Shown here piece after piece: positions 1 through 12,816 of a stretch of 64,000 nucleotides of DNA. The notes under the pieces were generated by a model. That model searched no databases, was not told the DNA's origin, and saw only the letters and a list, made by a program, of their open reading frames with translations. The DNA comes from Chaetorhynchus papuensis (Eukaryota > Chordata > Aves > Passeriformes > Rhipiduridae), in contig VWYX01000891.1 of the NCBI GenBank assembly GCA_013396525.1, forward strand, positions 176,633 through 240,632, read 5' to 3'. The number at the start of each line of letters is the position of its first letter. The first letter of the stretch is position 1. The position numbers and the translations under genes are program-made.

Positions 1-895
1 TTGCTGAAGAGTTCATGGTCTAATTGACAGTGAGGATTTGAGACTGGTCCTAAGGGGAAGGAGGAAATTTTTCATCAAGTTCGAGTTACAACCGATCTCT
101 TCTGTGTAATTTCTTTCTGTGTAATTTCCTACCTCGTTACTTTAGACACCAAGTTTGGCTTTAAAATCAGCTGAGTATCCCCGAGTCTAAGTAGAACATT
201 ACTATAAAATGCAAGAAGAATCCTGTTCTATGTTTTTGAGTTAAGAGTTAAAACATCCTTAATTTGAAAGTTTCTGTACCCTTCCGACTGCTTTAATTCT
301 CCCCCTTCTAACTCTGCAGAAGTTGTTGTGCTCTCCTGAAGCAAACCTATATTTTATCCCCCCCCCTTTTTTTTTTTTTACCTCCCATGTCTGCTGATGG
401 TAAGCAGGAACCAAAGCTGGGTAATGGCTTTGTGGAAAGCACTAAGTGCAGTGCATAAATTATTGCTTGTGTACGGGGCCAAGGGCTGTGTCGTGGAAAG
501 AGCTGACGTGTCAGGTGGGCAATGAATGATCCTGAAAACTCTGAGAGCTGTTAATAACCTGGTCAGCAAGGCTCACTCCTTCCATTAACTTTAATATGCT
601 GATGAACTCTCCATTCTGTGTCATTGCAGTGAATCATCTTTTCCTTTCAGAACAGGTGAAATGAAAAATGCTATAAATAGGTGCTAAACCCCTTGGAGAT
701 GGCAGAGTAAAAATCTGCATCTTTAGACTGGGCCAAAGCTGTCAGCATCAACCTTAGCTTGATTTTAGGATTAACCACTCCTAGCCTAGAAGGCACCTCT
801 GCCTCTTCCACAATATTAAGGCTTTATCTTCTTGTTAGCTACAGCCTAAGGACAAGGAAATGTGGGGTAAATCTGCAGGGACTTGCCTTTGGGCA

Positions 896-1716
896 NNNNN
901 NNNNNNNNNNNNNNNNNNNNNNNNNNNNNNNNNNNNNNNNNNNNNNNNNNNNNNNNNNNNNNNNNNNNNNNNNNNNNNNNNNNNNNNNNNNNNNNNNNNN
1001 NNNNNNNNNNNNNNNNNNNNNNNNNNNNNNNNNNNNNNNNNNNNNNNNNNNNNNNNNNNNNNNNNNNNNNNNNNNNNNNNNNNNNNNNNNNNNNNNNNNN
1101 NNNNNNNNNNNNNNNNNNNNNNNNNNNNNNNNNNNNNNNNNNNNNNNNNNNNNNNNNNNNNNNNNNNNNNNNNNNNNNNNNNNNNNNNNNNNNNNNNNNN
1201 NNNNNNNNNNNNNNNNNNNNNNNNNNNNNNNNNNNNNNNNNNNNNNNNNNNNNNNNNNNNNNNNNNNNNNNNNNNNNNNNNNNNNNNNNNNNNNNNNNNN
1301 NNNNNNNNNNNNNNNNNNNNNNNNNNNNNNNNNNNNNNNNNNNNNNNNNNNNNNNNNNNNNNNNNNNNNNNNNNNNNNNNNNNNNNNNNNNNNNNNNNNN
1401 NNNNNNNNNNNNNNNNNNNNNNNNNNNNNNNNNNNNNNNNNNNNNNNNNNNNNNNNNNNNNNNNNNNNNNNNNNNNNNNNNNNNNNNNNNNNNNNNNNNN
1501 NNNNNNNNNNNNNNNNNNNNNNNNNNNNNNNNNNNNNNNNNNNNNNNNNNNNNNNNNNNNNNNNNNNNNNNNNNNNNNNNNNNNNNNNNNNNNNNNNNNN
1601 NNNNNNNNNNNNNNNNNNNNNNNNNNNNNNNNNNNNNNNNNNNNNNNNNNNNNNNNNNNNNNNNNNNNNNNNNNNNNNNNNNNNNNNNNNNNNNNNNNNN
1701 NNNNNNNNNNNNNNNN
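896..1716. other. Assembly gap
   Basis: 821 N bases. Upstream CCDC13 exons may be hidden here. The flanks show no LTR termini. Confidence 0.99.
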
Positions 1717-2097
1717 TTATATCTAAAACCCATCCAGGCTGGAAGTGAAGCTCCAGTGTTATCAGCTGGCTCCTCCTCTTACAACAGTGAACCTGACAGA
1801 TCTTCCAGAGGGTTTTCACAAAGCAGATTTCAGAAGACCACATAAAACATATTTTTTAAAGGGCATTGGGGAAGTACAAGCTGTGCACCTTGGTGCAGAG
1901 CAGGGGTTCATTTGGGTAGGAAAATCTGTGACACGCAAACACCATCCCACTGCACAGAGCTGGGATTGTCTCTCCCAGTGCTGGCTGAAGGTGTGAGGAG
2001 AGGGAGCTCTTCCCTACAAAACACAAACATTGGGAAATGACTGGAATTCTGGGAAGACTGCCCTGTGTGGAGCACCTGACAAAGTTTCCTCCCCCAG

Positions 2098-5000
2098 GGT
2101 GGTGTCCTCGATGGGCCACACGCTCGTGGAGTCGGCAGCCACGGAGCCTTTCTTCCTCAGGGATAACATCCCACCTGGAAGGTGGGTATAGAAACTTCAG
2201 TTTCAGCAAGGCAGGTGCTCTGCCATGCTCTGCAAGCTGCTGGAAATCCTTGTCCTGCCTGCCTTGTTTCTGTAATGAAAGCTTCTTGCACCATCCTTCC
2301 TAGTGAAGCTGTCCAAGAGCTCTAACATCTGATTTCTGTCTTAATTTTGTAATTGATTTCTTGTTTGTCACCAGTCTGTTCCATTTTCACTCCCAAACAC
2401 CAAGATTTCTCCTGCTTTTTTTTTTTTATTCCAAAGGAGATCTTCCTGAATACGGAGAGGTCAGAGAAGTAATGAAGTACATAATAATGGGGTACATGGG
2501 AAAACTGCCCCTTCCTTTCATCACATATTGGACACGAGAACAGCCATTGTGCAAGCACTGCCTGAAGCCTTTCAGAGGGAGAAAATCAATAGCAGGGCAT
2601 TTAATAGTTTAGTGCAGCACTTGGGAGATACAATCTCCTTTTACTTTGGCAGTAGCAGTGGGAGGAGAGTCAGGGGTAATGAATTGATCAGAGGTGGGAG
2701 TTTGTTTTCAGAGGTGATGGGGAGGGGTGATGCCTTTTCCTGGTCTTAAAATCAAGAGGCAAACACGGTTAGAAGGGAAAAAGGGATTTTACCTTGGGAT
2801 TTATTTTAAGGATCCTTAGGTGCACCACGTCCAGGTTGAATGCACCCCAATGCACCCTGCAGTGCCCACCCACCATAGATCTGGGATCACATTAGAGGTG
2901 TTACTAATTAGCACATCTATCAAAGATTCCCCAAGGAGAGGCTGGAGTGAGCCCCCCTCCCCAAGGAACCTTCCCCTGGATGGTTCTATCTCAGTTTCCA
3001 AAATGTGTTCTGGAGAGGACCTTGGGCTCTGGGCACACTGATCCCTGACTACGAAGCTTCTAAAATGTTCAGTCTCCCAGCCTGACAAACAAGTCCAAGA
3101 ATGCGGGCAAAAAGCACTGAGAATACAGAAATTGTAAAAAGGTATAACAGGGGTATAAAAGAAAGGACAAAAATCATCATGGCATCAGGGGAAGCATCCT
3201 GGGAGCAGCTTTCTAATGACATTCCCTGTGACTTTATACCCGAATGTTTCTGTTCTGTTTATTGCAGTCTAGAGACGGGTGCTGGGGGGAGGTAGTGAGC
3301 CTGGCTCTGCATGCTGCCTTCACCTTCAGACAAGTGCCTTTGAGATGTTGCTCGAACCCTGCCTTTGTTTCGTTTCTTTCCTTTGGGAAGTGGGAAACAG
3401 ACTCTCTGTGCTTGTGCTTTCCTCAGGTTTGCCGACCGGGGCTGGGAAGTGCTGCAGGCAGAGATCACCGAGCACAGGGCTCTGTTCCAGGCTACTGAAG
3501 TGGAGAGGGACAGGCTCCTGGAACTGGTGACTGTGCTGCAGAAAAGGTACAGCCTCATCCCACCTGCATCCCTCGTGGGGTGCTGGGCTCAGGGAGCACT
3601 GCAGAAGTCTGGGACTTGCACTACAGCGCCTCACACGCTGTGATCCTTGCCTTAAATAGGGGCTTTGCAAAAATTTCTCTGCTCAATTTCCCTGCCTGGC
3701 TGATGATTCATTCTTTTTATTATTCGTTTAGAACAAAGAGTAGAAAAAATGGAGCCATCTTCCAGCTTGCTGCACCTAGATAAAACCAGAATTCCTGTAT
3801 TTATATCTGCACGGTCTTATTGAGGCAGCAATATTATTCATCAGTAGTAAATACTGTAATTATAGTTAAAATATGCTGTTCCAAAGCTTTCCACATTCTT
3901 TTGAAGTTTCACTGTAGCCTTTTCTAAATGAATTTATTCTGGTTTAACTGAGGCATAGCAGTGATTTTTTTTTTTATTTTATTTGATATGATTCAATTCA
4001 AGTAAGACGATGTTAAAAGCCAACTATGTTTTAGAAGGGAAGGGAAAGCAAAGTAACTTTTTTTGACACCTTTCAGCTACTGGGGTTTTTTCCCAGTGTG
4101 TGTTATTTGATTTCCAAATCTGTATTCCAATATTGGAAATATACTTTCATCTGTGTGCTTGTCAATACAATAAACAGTGTTTGATTACTTGCTTTAATTG
4201 ACCATCATTATCATTCTCACTTGTACAACTTTTGTCCTGCATGATTAAACCCAGTCAGAAGAAAAAAATAGATTTTTCTTTTAGAACTATGGAAAAGGTG
4301 CTTTTTAAGCTAAATTCTGGAAACACATGCTGGGAAAAATCCTTTTCATGTTTGTAAGCCCAGTGACTTTAATAGAGCTGTGCAATCAGATGAGGATGGA
4401 GCTGTGAGTGGTAACTGAAGTGTGGCCACCACCAATGTGGGCTAATGAAAAACAGAGTCAATGAAATGCACAGTTGCTTGTAAAATGTGCCATAAACTGA
4501 TGATTCAGCAGCTCCACAGTTATCACACATTTATCAAGCAGGTAACATAAATTTTGTGAGACTGTGTGCAATAGCTCTTAGAAGACCTCAGGGCAATATA
4601 GCACCAGGCAGATTTCAATGTGAATCTATGTTAAAAAATCATGTTTTCCTCCTCTTCCCTCCACTGCTGAGGTGTAACAAAGCTCAGGTAACAGAGATAA
4701 TGCTTAAATCAAGACGAGAGCACTGGGAATTGCTATGAGTGGGATTTTTCTACAGCATTTTAGTTTAAATTATTCCTATTGGCAGATGATTCCATGAAAA
4801 AAAAAACCAAAACCAAAACCAAACCCCAGATCTTGCCATTTTTCCCCACTTTTTGTGTAAAGTGGATGCCAGAGGAACACCAATGGGGTCAAATGAAAGT
4901 TTAGTGAATGCAGAACCACTGAGGGGAATAAAATGTCTCAGAGCACATCACCAGCCTGGGAATTCACTGCCACAGGAGGTCGAGTCTTGCCTGTAGCTAC

Positions 5001-8000
5001 ATTTTTAAGCCAGTGATATAATTTTATTATAGTTGTAATACTTTTTTTTAGTTATGCCAGCTAGGAGGGAAATAAACTAATCAAGTCTCTTGATTCAGAG
5101 AGTAACCAGCTTCCTCCAGTGGGGTCAGGAGGGAAATTCTCTTTTTCAGTCCAATACAATGAGTCAATTTGAGTTTCTATTTATCCTTAAACTCCTTGAA
5201 ATCACTTGGTGTCAGTCACTGCCCCACTGCCAGCATCTGTGGGTGCACATCAGATTTTTGCAGTTAATTTCCTGAGATGTTATGCAGGAGGGAGAGAGGC
5301 AATTTGCTCTTCTGTGCTGTCACCACCAGTTTCTTTTCCACCCTCTCCCATCCGTGGTTGTGTCTAATGGCCAAGTTTATTAAAAGCAGCCTCAAGTTTC
5401 TTTTCTTCCTCTCACATAACTGACGCAAATGTTAGACTGTGTTTTCATAAACTATTTTCCTTCCAAGCTTTCCCAGAGCGTCTAAAAAAATGCAGTTTAT
5501 TATTCCTGTAACAAAAGATCTCTCCTCAGCCATCTGCAGCTTTCCTGCTCATCTGAGGGGTGAATTCACACAGGGAGCCAGAGTTAAGGGATCTGAGCAA
5601 CCTCCTTGAACAAACCCGTTGCTTCCAACTGTATTCATTAGTTAATTCTCTTTTGCATATTTAGAAGATACAATTTCACTGGGATTTCTGCCTTTGGATG
5701 CATGGAAAGTTCTTTCCCTTCTGTTGGGAGCTTGGCAGCAGGAAGCAGGACTTAGTACCAAGACTGATTTGACATAGACATGACACAAATGAGCTGAACT
5801 CCCTTTTTTTTTTTTTTTTTTTTGCCTGTCAGGGTGGAGGAAAGCAGTGACAGAGTCTTGGAAGCCGAGCAGAAGCTTCAGGAAGAGCGGTGGCGAAGCG
5901 GCATCTTGGAACAGCAGCTGGAGAAGCTGCAGGTGGATGCAGGGAGCAGCAGAGCTGCACAGAAACCTCCCCTGAGGTGCACAGCAGGTGAGGGGCAGCC
6001 CTGAGCCACAGCCACGTCCCCTATTTCACCTCTGTGCTTAATAGACAGCACCAACACCCAGGCTCCATCTGCCAAACCCAGCCCAGCACTTGGCCTTGCA
6101 CCTGGTGATGGGACCTGCTCAGGCCCAGGAGCAAGGCAGGAGGCAAAATCCTGGCCCCTCTTTAATTCAAGAGGATTTTCCCACAGGTCTGAGTGGGATC
6201 AGGATTTTTGCAGTGTGTTTGCATGGGACAACTCCAGGAAAATAAAGCTTTTTCTCCCCCGCTCTGTGTTGCCCCCAGGCCCAGAGCTCCCTTTGCAGTC
6301 GTGGCTGAGGGATTCAGCTGAAGGTTAAGAGCAGAATTAAAGGACGCATCCCAATTTAAGCCCTGTCAGTGCCTATGAAAAACTACTGCTGGTGATGAAG
6401 TAATTAGATCTGGTGTAATTTATTATCCCATGAACGTGATAATCTCCTGCTATAAATATGAAAGCCTCCCTGGCGTAGTTAAAGAAGGAGAATTCATGGT
6501 GGATGTTAAATTTTTATTTCCCTGATCAGATCCTTTTATTGCTTAAGGACTCTGATTCTGTAAAGTGTCTAAACCAATAAAAGGACACATAATCTTAAGG
6601 AAATTTTTCCAGTGGTTTCCCTTTTTATGTGTATTTTGATAAAGTAAAAAAAGTCTTCAAATGCCAGGAGATGAACAGTAGGGAGGGGAATTCCAATTTG
6701 GCAAATGTTGGGATGGTGTCAGGCTGAGTTAGGGTGACCAGAGGGACCACAAGCCTCCTCAGAGACCTTGGATGAGCCCTTCAGAGGAACCTTTATCCTG
6801 AATGGGAACTGAATGAGTGCTTCAAACCTATTCCTCTCTGTAAAACGTGGATTTGTTCCTTAGAGCAGGATTGTTGTGTCCTTGGGAGGGGCTCCAGCCC
6901 ACACTGACCCATTCTCATGTGGTTTTGTGTGGGCACTGATTCTTAGAGTTGTCTCACCTGTATTAACTGAGAGCAGAAAAAGTTGTGCAGAAAAATTCAG
7001 ATCCCAGCAGTATGGGAATATTTTGGTGCTGCCTTGCACAGAATTTAACTGAGTTTCTGACTGCTCAGACTTTTACACAACCTGGAGAATTGTTGATGTG
7101 TTCTGTTATCAAAGATTCCCCTTGAAAGCTCCAGGAGAGACAAACTCTCCAGGTCCTGAGGCTTTTTGGTCAGGTTTTGTTGTGCTGTAGTAAAGTTTTA
7201 GTAACTCCCCTCTGGTAGTTGGTGTTTCATAGCCAGAGGAAGAAGCTGTTTTCACCAGTGTGACAGATTCCTTCTCACTTAATATTTAGTTCATTAATCT
7301 CCTCTGCTTAAGGACTAAAAGCAAAAGCAGAAGAGGATTGGCAGTAAGACTAATAAGGAGAAATCCTCTCTAAATCCACGAGATGAGTAGGTAACAATCT
7401 ATTTCACCACCCTGCTTTGATGAGAGCTTTGTGATGTGCCAAAACTCTCTGGAGTTTGCACAAGAACCAAGTCTACAGGTCTGTGATACACCTCTTCAGC
7501 AGAGCATGGAGGTTATCTCAATGCTTTCATGCCAATGCTTGAGGAAATAAGAAGAAATGAAAAGCTTGAATACCAAAGAGAGACTAGAGTACCTGCTAAT
7601 TAACATAATATTTTCCTTTCTTTCTGAAAGTGCAAAATTGGAGAGAGCTGATCTAATTGCTAATCTAATGTTTCTGGTCTCTTCAATTCGAGGGAAGTAG
7701 ATAATGATGCTAAGTAGCTGGAAACAACCCAGTTATGTTTTAAAATTATTCAGGCTTTTCATTTTCTGTGCTTTTTTCCCCTGTCTTATCCAAATTCCAA
7801 ATTATCAAAGAATAATCCCAGAGGAGGGATAGGTAAGTAATAGCAGGTTTTTCCTCAGCCCTGTAAAGCACAGCCTCAAGATCAAAAGCATTTTTTAGCT
7901 ACACAATGCAGCCTTTTCTTCCCATTTGTTTTTGTCAGAGTTCAGTACTCTCCAACCAGGTTCTTTCAGATACTCCACACGAGGAGGATTTAGTGTTTTA

Positions 8001-10023
8001 ATAGCAGATGTACTTATTTGAAGATATTTGATGCTGTGAGGGATGTGAATTGGGGAAAGGGATACAGAAATGTGACAAAACAAGCACAAACCAGCAGCTG
8101 CAGTGTTTAGTGGAATCACAGCACAGGTGCCAGCCTGGCTGTTCACTGTCATGGTGCTGTATTCCTGATACCTTGAGAGGCCACCTAAAAACAGAGACTA
8201 GACAGGAGTCAAGGGAATAAAGGTGGGGATTTATTGGAAAGGCCTTCAAAGGTACCCCTGGGGAGCCAGAGGCTGCTGCCCAGATGGGCCCCGAGATGGA
8301 CGAGAGGTCACGAGTTCTTCACACTTTTCTAGGTTTGGTTCATTTGCATCTCAGGGTCAATTCTCCAATTAAAGCTTCAGTTTAATGATGGAATTCCCCT
8401 CAGCTTGCCCCCCTCAGAGGCTCTTTGGTTTCTACTTTTTGGGCCTAGGAGGGTCTGGGTGTCCTTGGAGAGCAGGCCCGGAGAGGCTTTGTTGTGTGTG
8501 GCCAGCAGGAGAGAGCAGAAATGAACAGGGTCCAGGAAACTTCAGAGTTCCACACTGGGCAGTGCAGGGTTTGAAAAATATAAAAGTTAAAACCTAAGGC
8601 ATCATTCCCAGTTATAAGGATTGCAGCCAGCTCCAGCCTGTTGTTTTCTTCATTTAGCTGGTTTTTTGATTTTTATAATTTATTTGGGGCTGAACCACAC
8701 AAATCCTTCCCTCATGTTCCCTGGCTCCATGCTTGCTATTGATTATTTTATAGAAAGCCATTTATTTACATTTACTAAAATCTTTCAGCCTTTAATGACA
8801 GCAGAGACCACCCTGCAGTCCCTCAGGGCTGGGGTAAGTTCAGCATCCTCTGCAATAGCTGTGCTCCCTTCCTGCACTCCTTTCTGAGCTCCCTGAACAC
8901 TCCTCTGATCCTCCTTCCACTGGAGGGATTCACTGGTCACAGGTTTTGCTTCTCCAGTCCCAGTAGTAAATTTGAATTATCTTTTCCCTTTAACCCTGAA
9001 AAAAAGTTGCTGAATTCTTTTGAAATGGCCAGAGCTGCATGTTTTGGGTAGACCTTTATTTAGGAAAGCATTTCTGAGTTAGACCCTTGGTTTGAAATAC
9101 ACCTTGAAGTACATTTAACCCACGTTGTGTTTATGCTGAGCATCAAAGTGCTTTACAAAAGTTGTTTGCATGGGTGCCACGTGCAAACTTTGTCACAGAC
9201 ATTCAAGAAGCAACAGCTGTCATAATCTGAAACACAATTACAAGATCAGCATCCAATTAATCCTTTTCAGCTGTTTGCCACCTCTTGTTTTGGTCACTTA
9301 TATATTTTGGGTTCATTGTTTCCCTCTCTACATATGCAGGCACATATTTAGCCCTGAAATGCAAATTCATCACGTTTTCATTCTGCTGGAAGGAAATTAA
9401 AATAAGTCTGTCGTGTATTTATGATATATTATGGCTATAACATAGAATTTAAGAGATTAAGTATTTATTTACTATTTCCTGCTACTGACTCAGTGTGCTG
9501 CCAAGCCTGATTTGTTGTTTTACCAAAACTCTGTTCTGTGATTGGATCTACAGGCCTGTCAGGACTCCCCTTGCGTGTGAGTGACACGAAGGAGCTCTCT
9601 GCGGCCCTGTCCAAGCTGCCCCTGGAATCTCAGGTGGAGGAGCTGATCACAAGGTGTGTTCTCCCTTTCTCCATGCTGGGATTCCTCTTTCCTGCCTCAG
9701 GGAGAGGTGGAACAGGTGCTCAGTCTGCCCTTTCTCACGGCTGTCATAAAATCCCCGCAGCTCCTGGGTTTCAGTGTTTCTTCCCCGGAACAGAGGCGAC
9801 TGTTCTGATTTGCTTTGAAGCTCCCCAGCTCACGGGGAAGTTTTTCCTTTTGTTTCCTTGCAGGCTTGGGCTCCAGCTGGATGAGAACAAAGCTCTGAAG
9901 GCTGCTCTGGAGGACACTGTGAGAAAGAGAGAGGAAGATTTTCAACTGTATCAAGACACAATGGAGGAAGTGAAGAATAGCTTTTCACGGGCCATTCAGC
10001 AGCAGAAACAAGAGAAGAGTTAA
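2098..10023 (+). CDS. CCDC13: CCDC13, 3' portion (coiled-coil domain-containing protein 13), five coding exons
   Basis: The C-terminal part of a coiled-coil protein is split over exons 2098-2181, 3427-3546, 5833-5987, 9554-9653 and 9864-10023 (TAA). All junctions are AG/GT and the codon phases carry through every splice. The joined protein is about 205 residues, rich in Glu, Gln, Leu and Lys, with heptad-like helices such as EVERDRLLELVTVLQKR and the end QQQKQEKS. It resembles my memory of the human CCDC13 tail, and the neighbours HHATL, KLHL40 and ZBTB47 are those of human CCDC13. Known role: a centriolar-satellite protein needed for cilium formation. The 5' exons are not visible; some may fall in the N gap at 896-1716. 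The introns hold two solo LTRs (2728-3187, 8166-8604). The large remaining stretches 3547-5832 and 5988-8165 show only AT-rich non-coding sequence. The first exon (2098-2181) is inferred from splice sites, phase and the peptide MGHTLVESAATEPFFLRD. Confidence 0.8.
2728..3187 (-). mobile_element. Solo LTR, family 2, copy A
   Basis: A 460-bp element with ends TGATGCC and GGCATCA, flanked by GGGG at 2724-2727 and 3188-3191 (4-bp target duplication). The AATAAA signal reads on the minus strand. It is near-identical to 44987-45448 (about 17-20 differences by eye). No internal retroviral genes are present. It lies in a CCDC13 intron. Confidence 0.88.
8166..8604 (-). mobile_element. Solo LTR, family 1, copy 1
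   Basis: A 439-bp element with inverted ends (TGATACCTT / AAGGCATCA) and a perfect 4-bp duplication, TTCC, at 8162-8165 and 8605-8608. The AATAAA in ccaataaatcccc reads on the minus strand. Related copies lie at 12372, 15575 and 41657. It is inside a CCDC13 intron, with no internal viral genes. Confidence 0.9.
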
Positions 10024-12371
10024 ACAGGGACAGAGCCCAGGCACCGTGCCTGGGAATTGAAATGCAGTGGCAGCAGCGTGGTTCTGCAGCCTCAGATCGT
10101 GTCATTTCTTTAGCATTGGCAGGAGAGGATGAGAAACAGAGATGAAATACAAAAAGTGAAGGTTTTATGTGTCAGCAAATTCTGTCTGTGAGGGTTGGCA
10201 AGCAGGCCTGGTGGGTGCAGTTTGGGAAGCTGCGGTTCTGCAGGGGGATTTTGGGCAGAACCTCCCAGGTTTCAGCACAGTGTTCCCTGAGAGGGCTCGG
10301 TATTCAATCTGCTGCTGCCTTTATCAGCTCAGGAAGGAATTTGCTGTACAATAGTTAGGCCAGCCCCCTTCCTTAGAACAAAACAAGCTCTCGTTTGATC
10401 CCCACGCTGATACCTGCCTGTCTCAGGCTTTCTGTAGCACTTCAGTGCTGAGGCACAGGATTAGCCTGGCCTGGGACTATCTGCAAATCCACTTAGGCTG
10501 GGCTCCTCTCACCATTCCAACCTCTTTCTTTGCTTGAACATATTGGCAACAGGTTCCTGAACTCAGTGGAGCTTCCCCTGGAAAGCTGTGCAGATCACCC
10601 CTGCAGTGAGTCAACCTACCTCAAATTCAGCTCATTCCATACAAAACTTGCCATCCAGGTTATGAATTCCATTTTTCTGGGTCTCTGCATTCATCCATCA
10701 GGCAGATCTTGTTCTCTCTGGGAAGAAATGCTACGAATTGCAGGCAGATCTTCACTGCAGCAGTGCTGGGACTTCTGGAGGTGCTGCAAACCCTGGCAGC
10801 CCTGTCCTTCCCTCCTGCAGCACAGTGAGGACACGGAGTGCAAGCTAATCAGGAATTGCCATGCAGCCTGCCAGTGGAGAGCAGCCTGGGGATTCCAGGC
10901 AAATGGAGAGCCAGTCGTTTTTGTACAGTGCTGCTTTGTTTCTCACTTGAAAGTCTTGGAAGCTTTTCTTCTTCTGCTTTGCTTTGTCAGCCTCTTTTTA
11001 GGAGCCTGAAGTTTGTCAGGCTTTAACCCCAGCCAACACCACCAGTGCAAAGTGGATTTGTGGGTAGGAAAACCACTGCTCCCTTCCCCAGCATGGGGAT
11101 TTCATCCTGAATCTTCCGGAAAAAAAGCAGAGCAAGAGTCACTCCAGATGTGCTGTCCCTGTCTTTTTTCCTGCTTGGGTTCAGAAATGTCTCTCTTCAA
11201 GAAATGTCTCTTTTCAAACAATTCCTGGAGTTCCTGATGGAGGAGGTCAGGGAGCTGGGGATAACCTCAGCACCTGGGAGTTAGCAGGGAATTAACCCTC
11301 CCTGTGCTCACGAGGCTGCTCCACTCCCCCAGCAGTGCCCTGGAGCTCAGCCAAGCTCTCAGGTGCCTCTCTCACAAAAAGCAGCACCACTCATTGCCAT
11401 GTTTTCCCTGCCAGCAGCATCAGAGGAAGAAGCATCTTGCAACCCTCAATCATCTCTTGAGGAATAAATCCTGGGCTGAGAGCAAGCCACAGTTTCTGTT
11501 CAGCTCCATCCTGATGTCTCTGTAGAGGGGAGGGATCCTCTGACAGGGATTTTAGGGACCTGCAGGAGTGAGCAGATCCCTTGGCAAAGCTGTCTGAGCA
11601 GGGGCAGGGCTGTGGGCCCTGTTCTGGGCAGTGGCTGCTAAATCCAGGCCGTAACTTGGAGCTGCAGGTTCTGATTTCGCTTACACAGGAGTGTGAATCA
11701 ATAATATTTTCCCAGGAGCGGAGCAGAGGCATCTGCTGCCCTTCCTTGTCCCCCATCCCAGGGAAGCTGTGAAGATCAAACCTCTCTCCAGGAAAAGGGC
11801 TCTGAGTCAGCCCCTGAAGCACAGGGAAGAAACTGGGATGTCACAGGATGCACAGGGCTCTCCTGCAAACCTCTTTTCAAGTGCTGCAATGCTCATTTCT
11901 TTAAACTTGTGCTTGTTTGGGGCTGCACAGAAGCATTTCCTCCTTTTTTTCTGCACCACCAGATGCCTTGACAAAGAAAGAACCCGGCCACTATAAACCA
12001 GTTTAATTTGGCAGCCTGTACCTGTAAGCAGCTGCTTCTCATGGAAATGTGCAATCTGTGTCCTGTCACAGACTGGGGGGGAAAAGAATGTCCAGGCCTT
12101 CTCAGTTTTCACCTTAATTTTGAAACACACTCCCCCTGCATTTCCACAGAGTGACCTGCCTTGAGTTCTCCCCGTGCTGGCTCTTGCTGCTTCCCAGTTT
12201 TCAGGGGATGAGACCGATTTTCTTGCAGCATTTGGATAAATTTAAGAAACCCTGGCAGACCTTGGGAGCAGCAGCCGCCTGCACCCCAACCCATCACTCA
12301 GAGAACAAAATCCATGACAATATTTTTCTCTCTGCCTGCAAAATCCCCACACTGCTGGTCCTCAGCGCCAG
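10024..12371. other. CCDC13 3' flank, no recognised feature
   Basis: Presumed CCDC13 3' UTR followed by intergenic sequence. An AATAAA at about 11464 is the first clear plus-strand signal I noticed. No repeat or supported gene seen. Confidence 0.4.
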
Positions 12372-12812
12372 TGATGCCTTAAGAGGCCTTCTAGAAACAG
12401 AGACCAGACAGGAGTAAAGGGAATAAAGGTGGGGATTTATTGGAAAGGCCTTCAAAGGTACCCCTGGGGAGCCAGAGGCTGCTGCCCAGATGGGCCCCGA
12501 GATGGACGAGAGGTCACGAGTTCNNNNNNNNNNNNNNNNNNNNNNNNNNNNNNNNNNNNNNNNNNNNNNNNNNNNNNNNNNNNNNNNNNNNNNNNNNNNN
12601 NNNNNNNNNNNNNNCCCCCTCTCAGAGGCTCTTTGGTTTCTACTTTTTGGGCCTAGGAGGGTCTGGGTGTCCTTGGAGAGCAGGCCCGGAGAGGCTTTGT
12701 TGTGTGTGCCCAGCAGGAGAGAGCAGAAATGAACAGGCTACAAGAAACTTCAGAGTTCCACACTGGGCAGTGCAGGGTTTGAAAAATATAAAAGTTAAGA
12801 CATAAGGCATCA
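12372..12812 (-). mobile_element. Solo LTR, family 1, copy 2 (contains assembly gap)
   Basis: Same family as 8166-8604, flanked by CCAG at 12368-12371 and 12813-12816. A 91-base run of N (12524-12614) replaces the middle; the matching interval in copy 1 is about the same length. Located in intergenic DNA. Confidence 0.9.
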
Positions 12813-12816
12813 CCAG

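Noticed and set aside
759..1845. Long frames spanning the first N run
   Set aside because: Created by the unknown bases; only short ends are real sequence.
1726..1845. Possible CCDC13 exon just after the gap
   Set aside because: A 42-residue frame is open but I find no convincing donor and cannot match it to CCDC13.
8385..8597. 70-residue frame repeated at several places
   Set aside because: It is a chance frame inside the solo LTR family (also at 12640 and 41664), not a viral gene.
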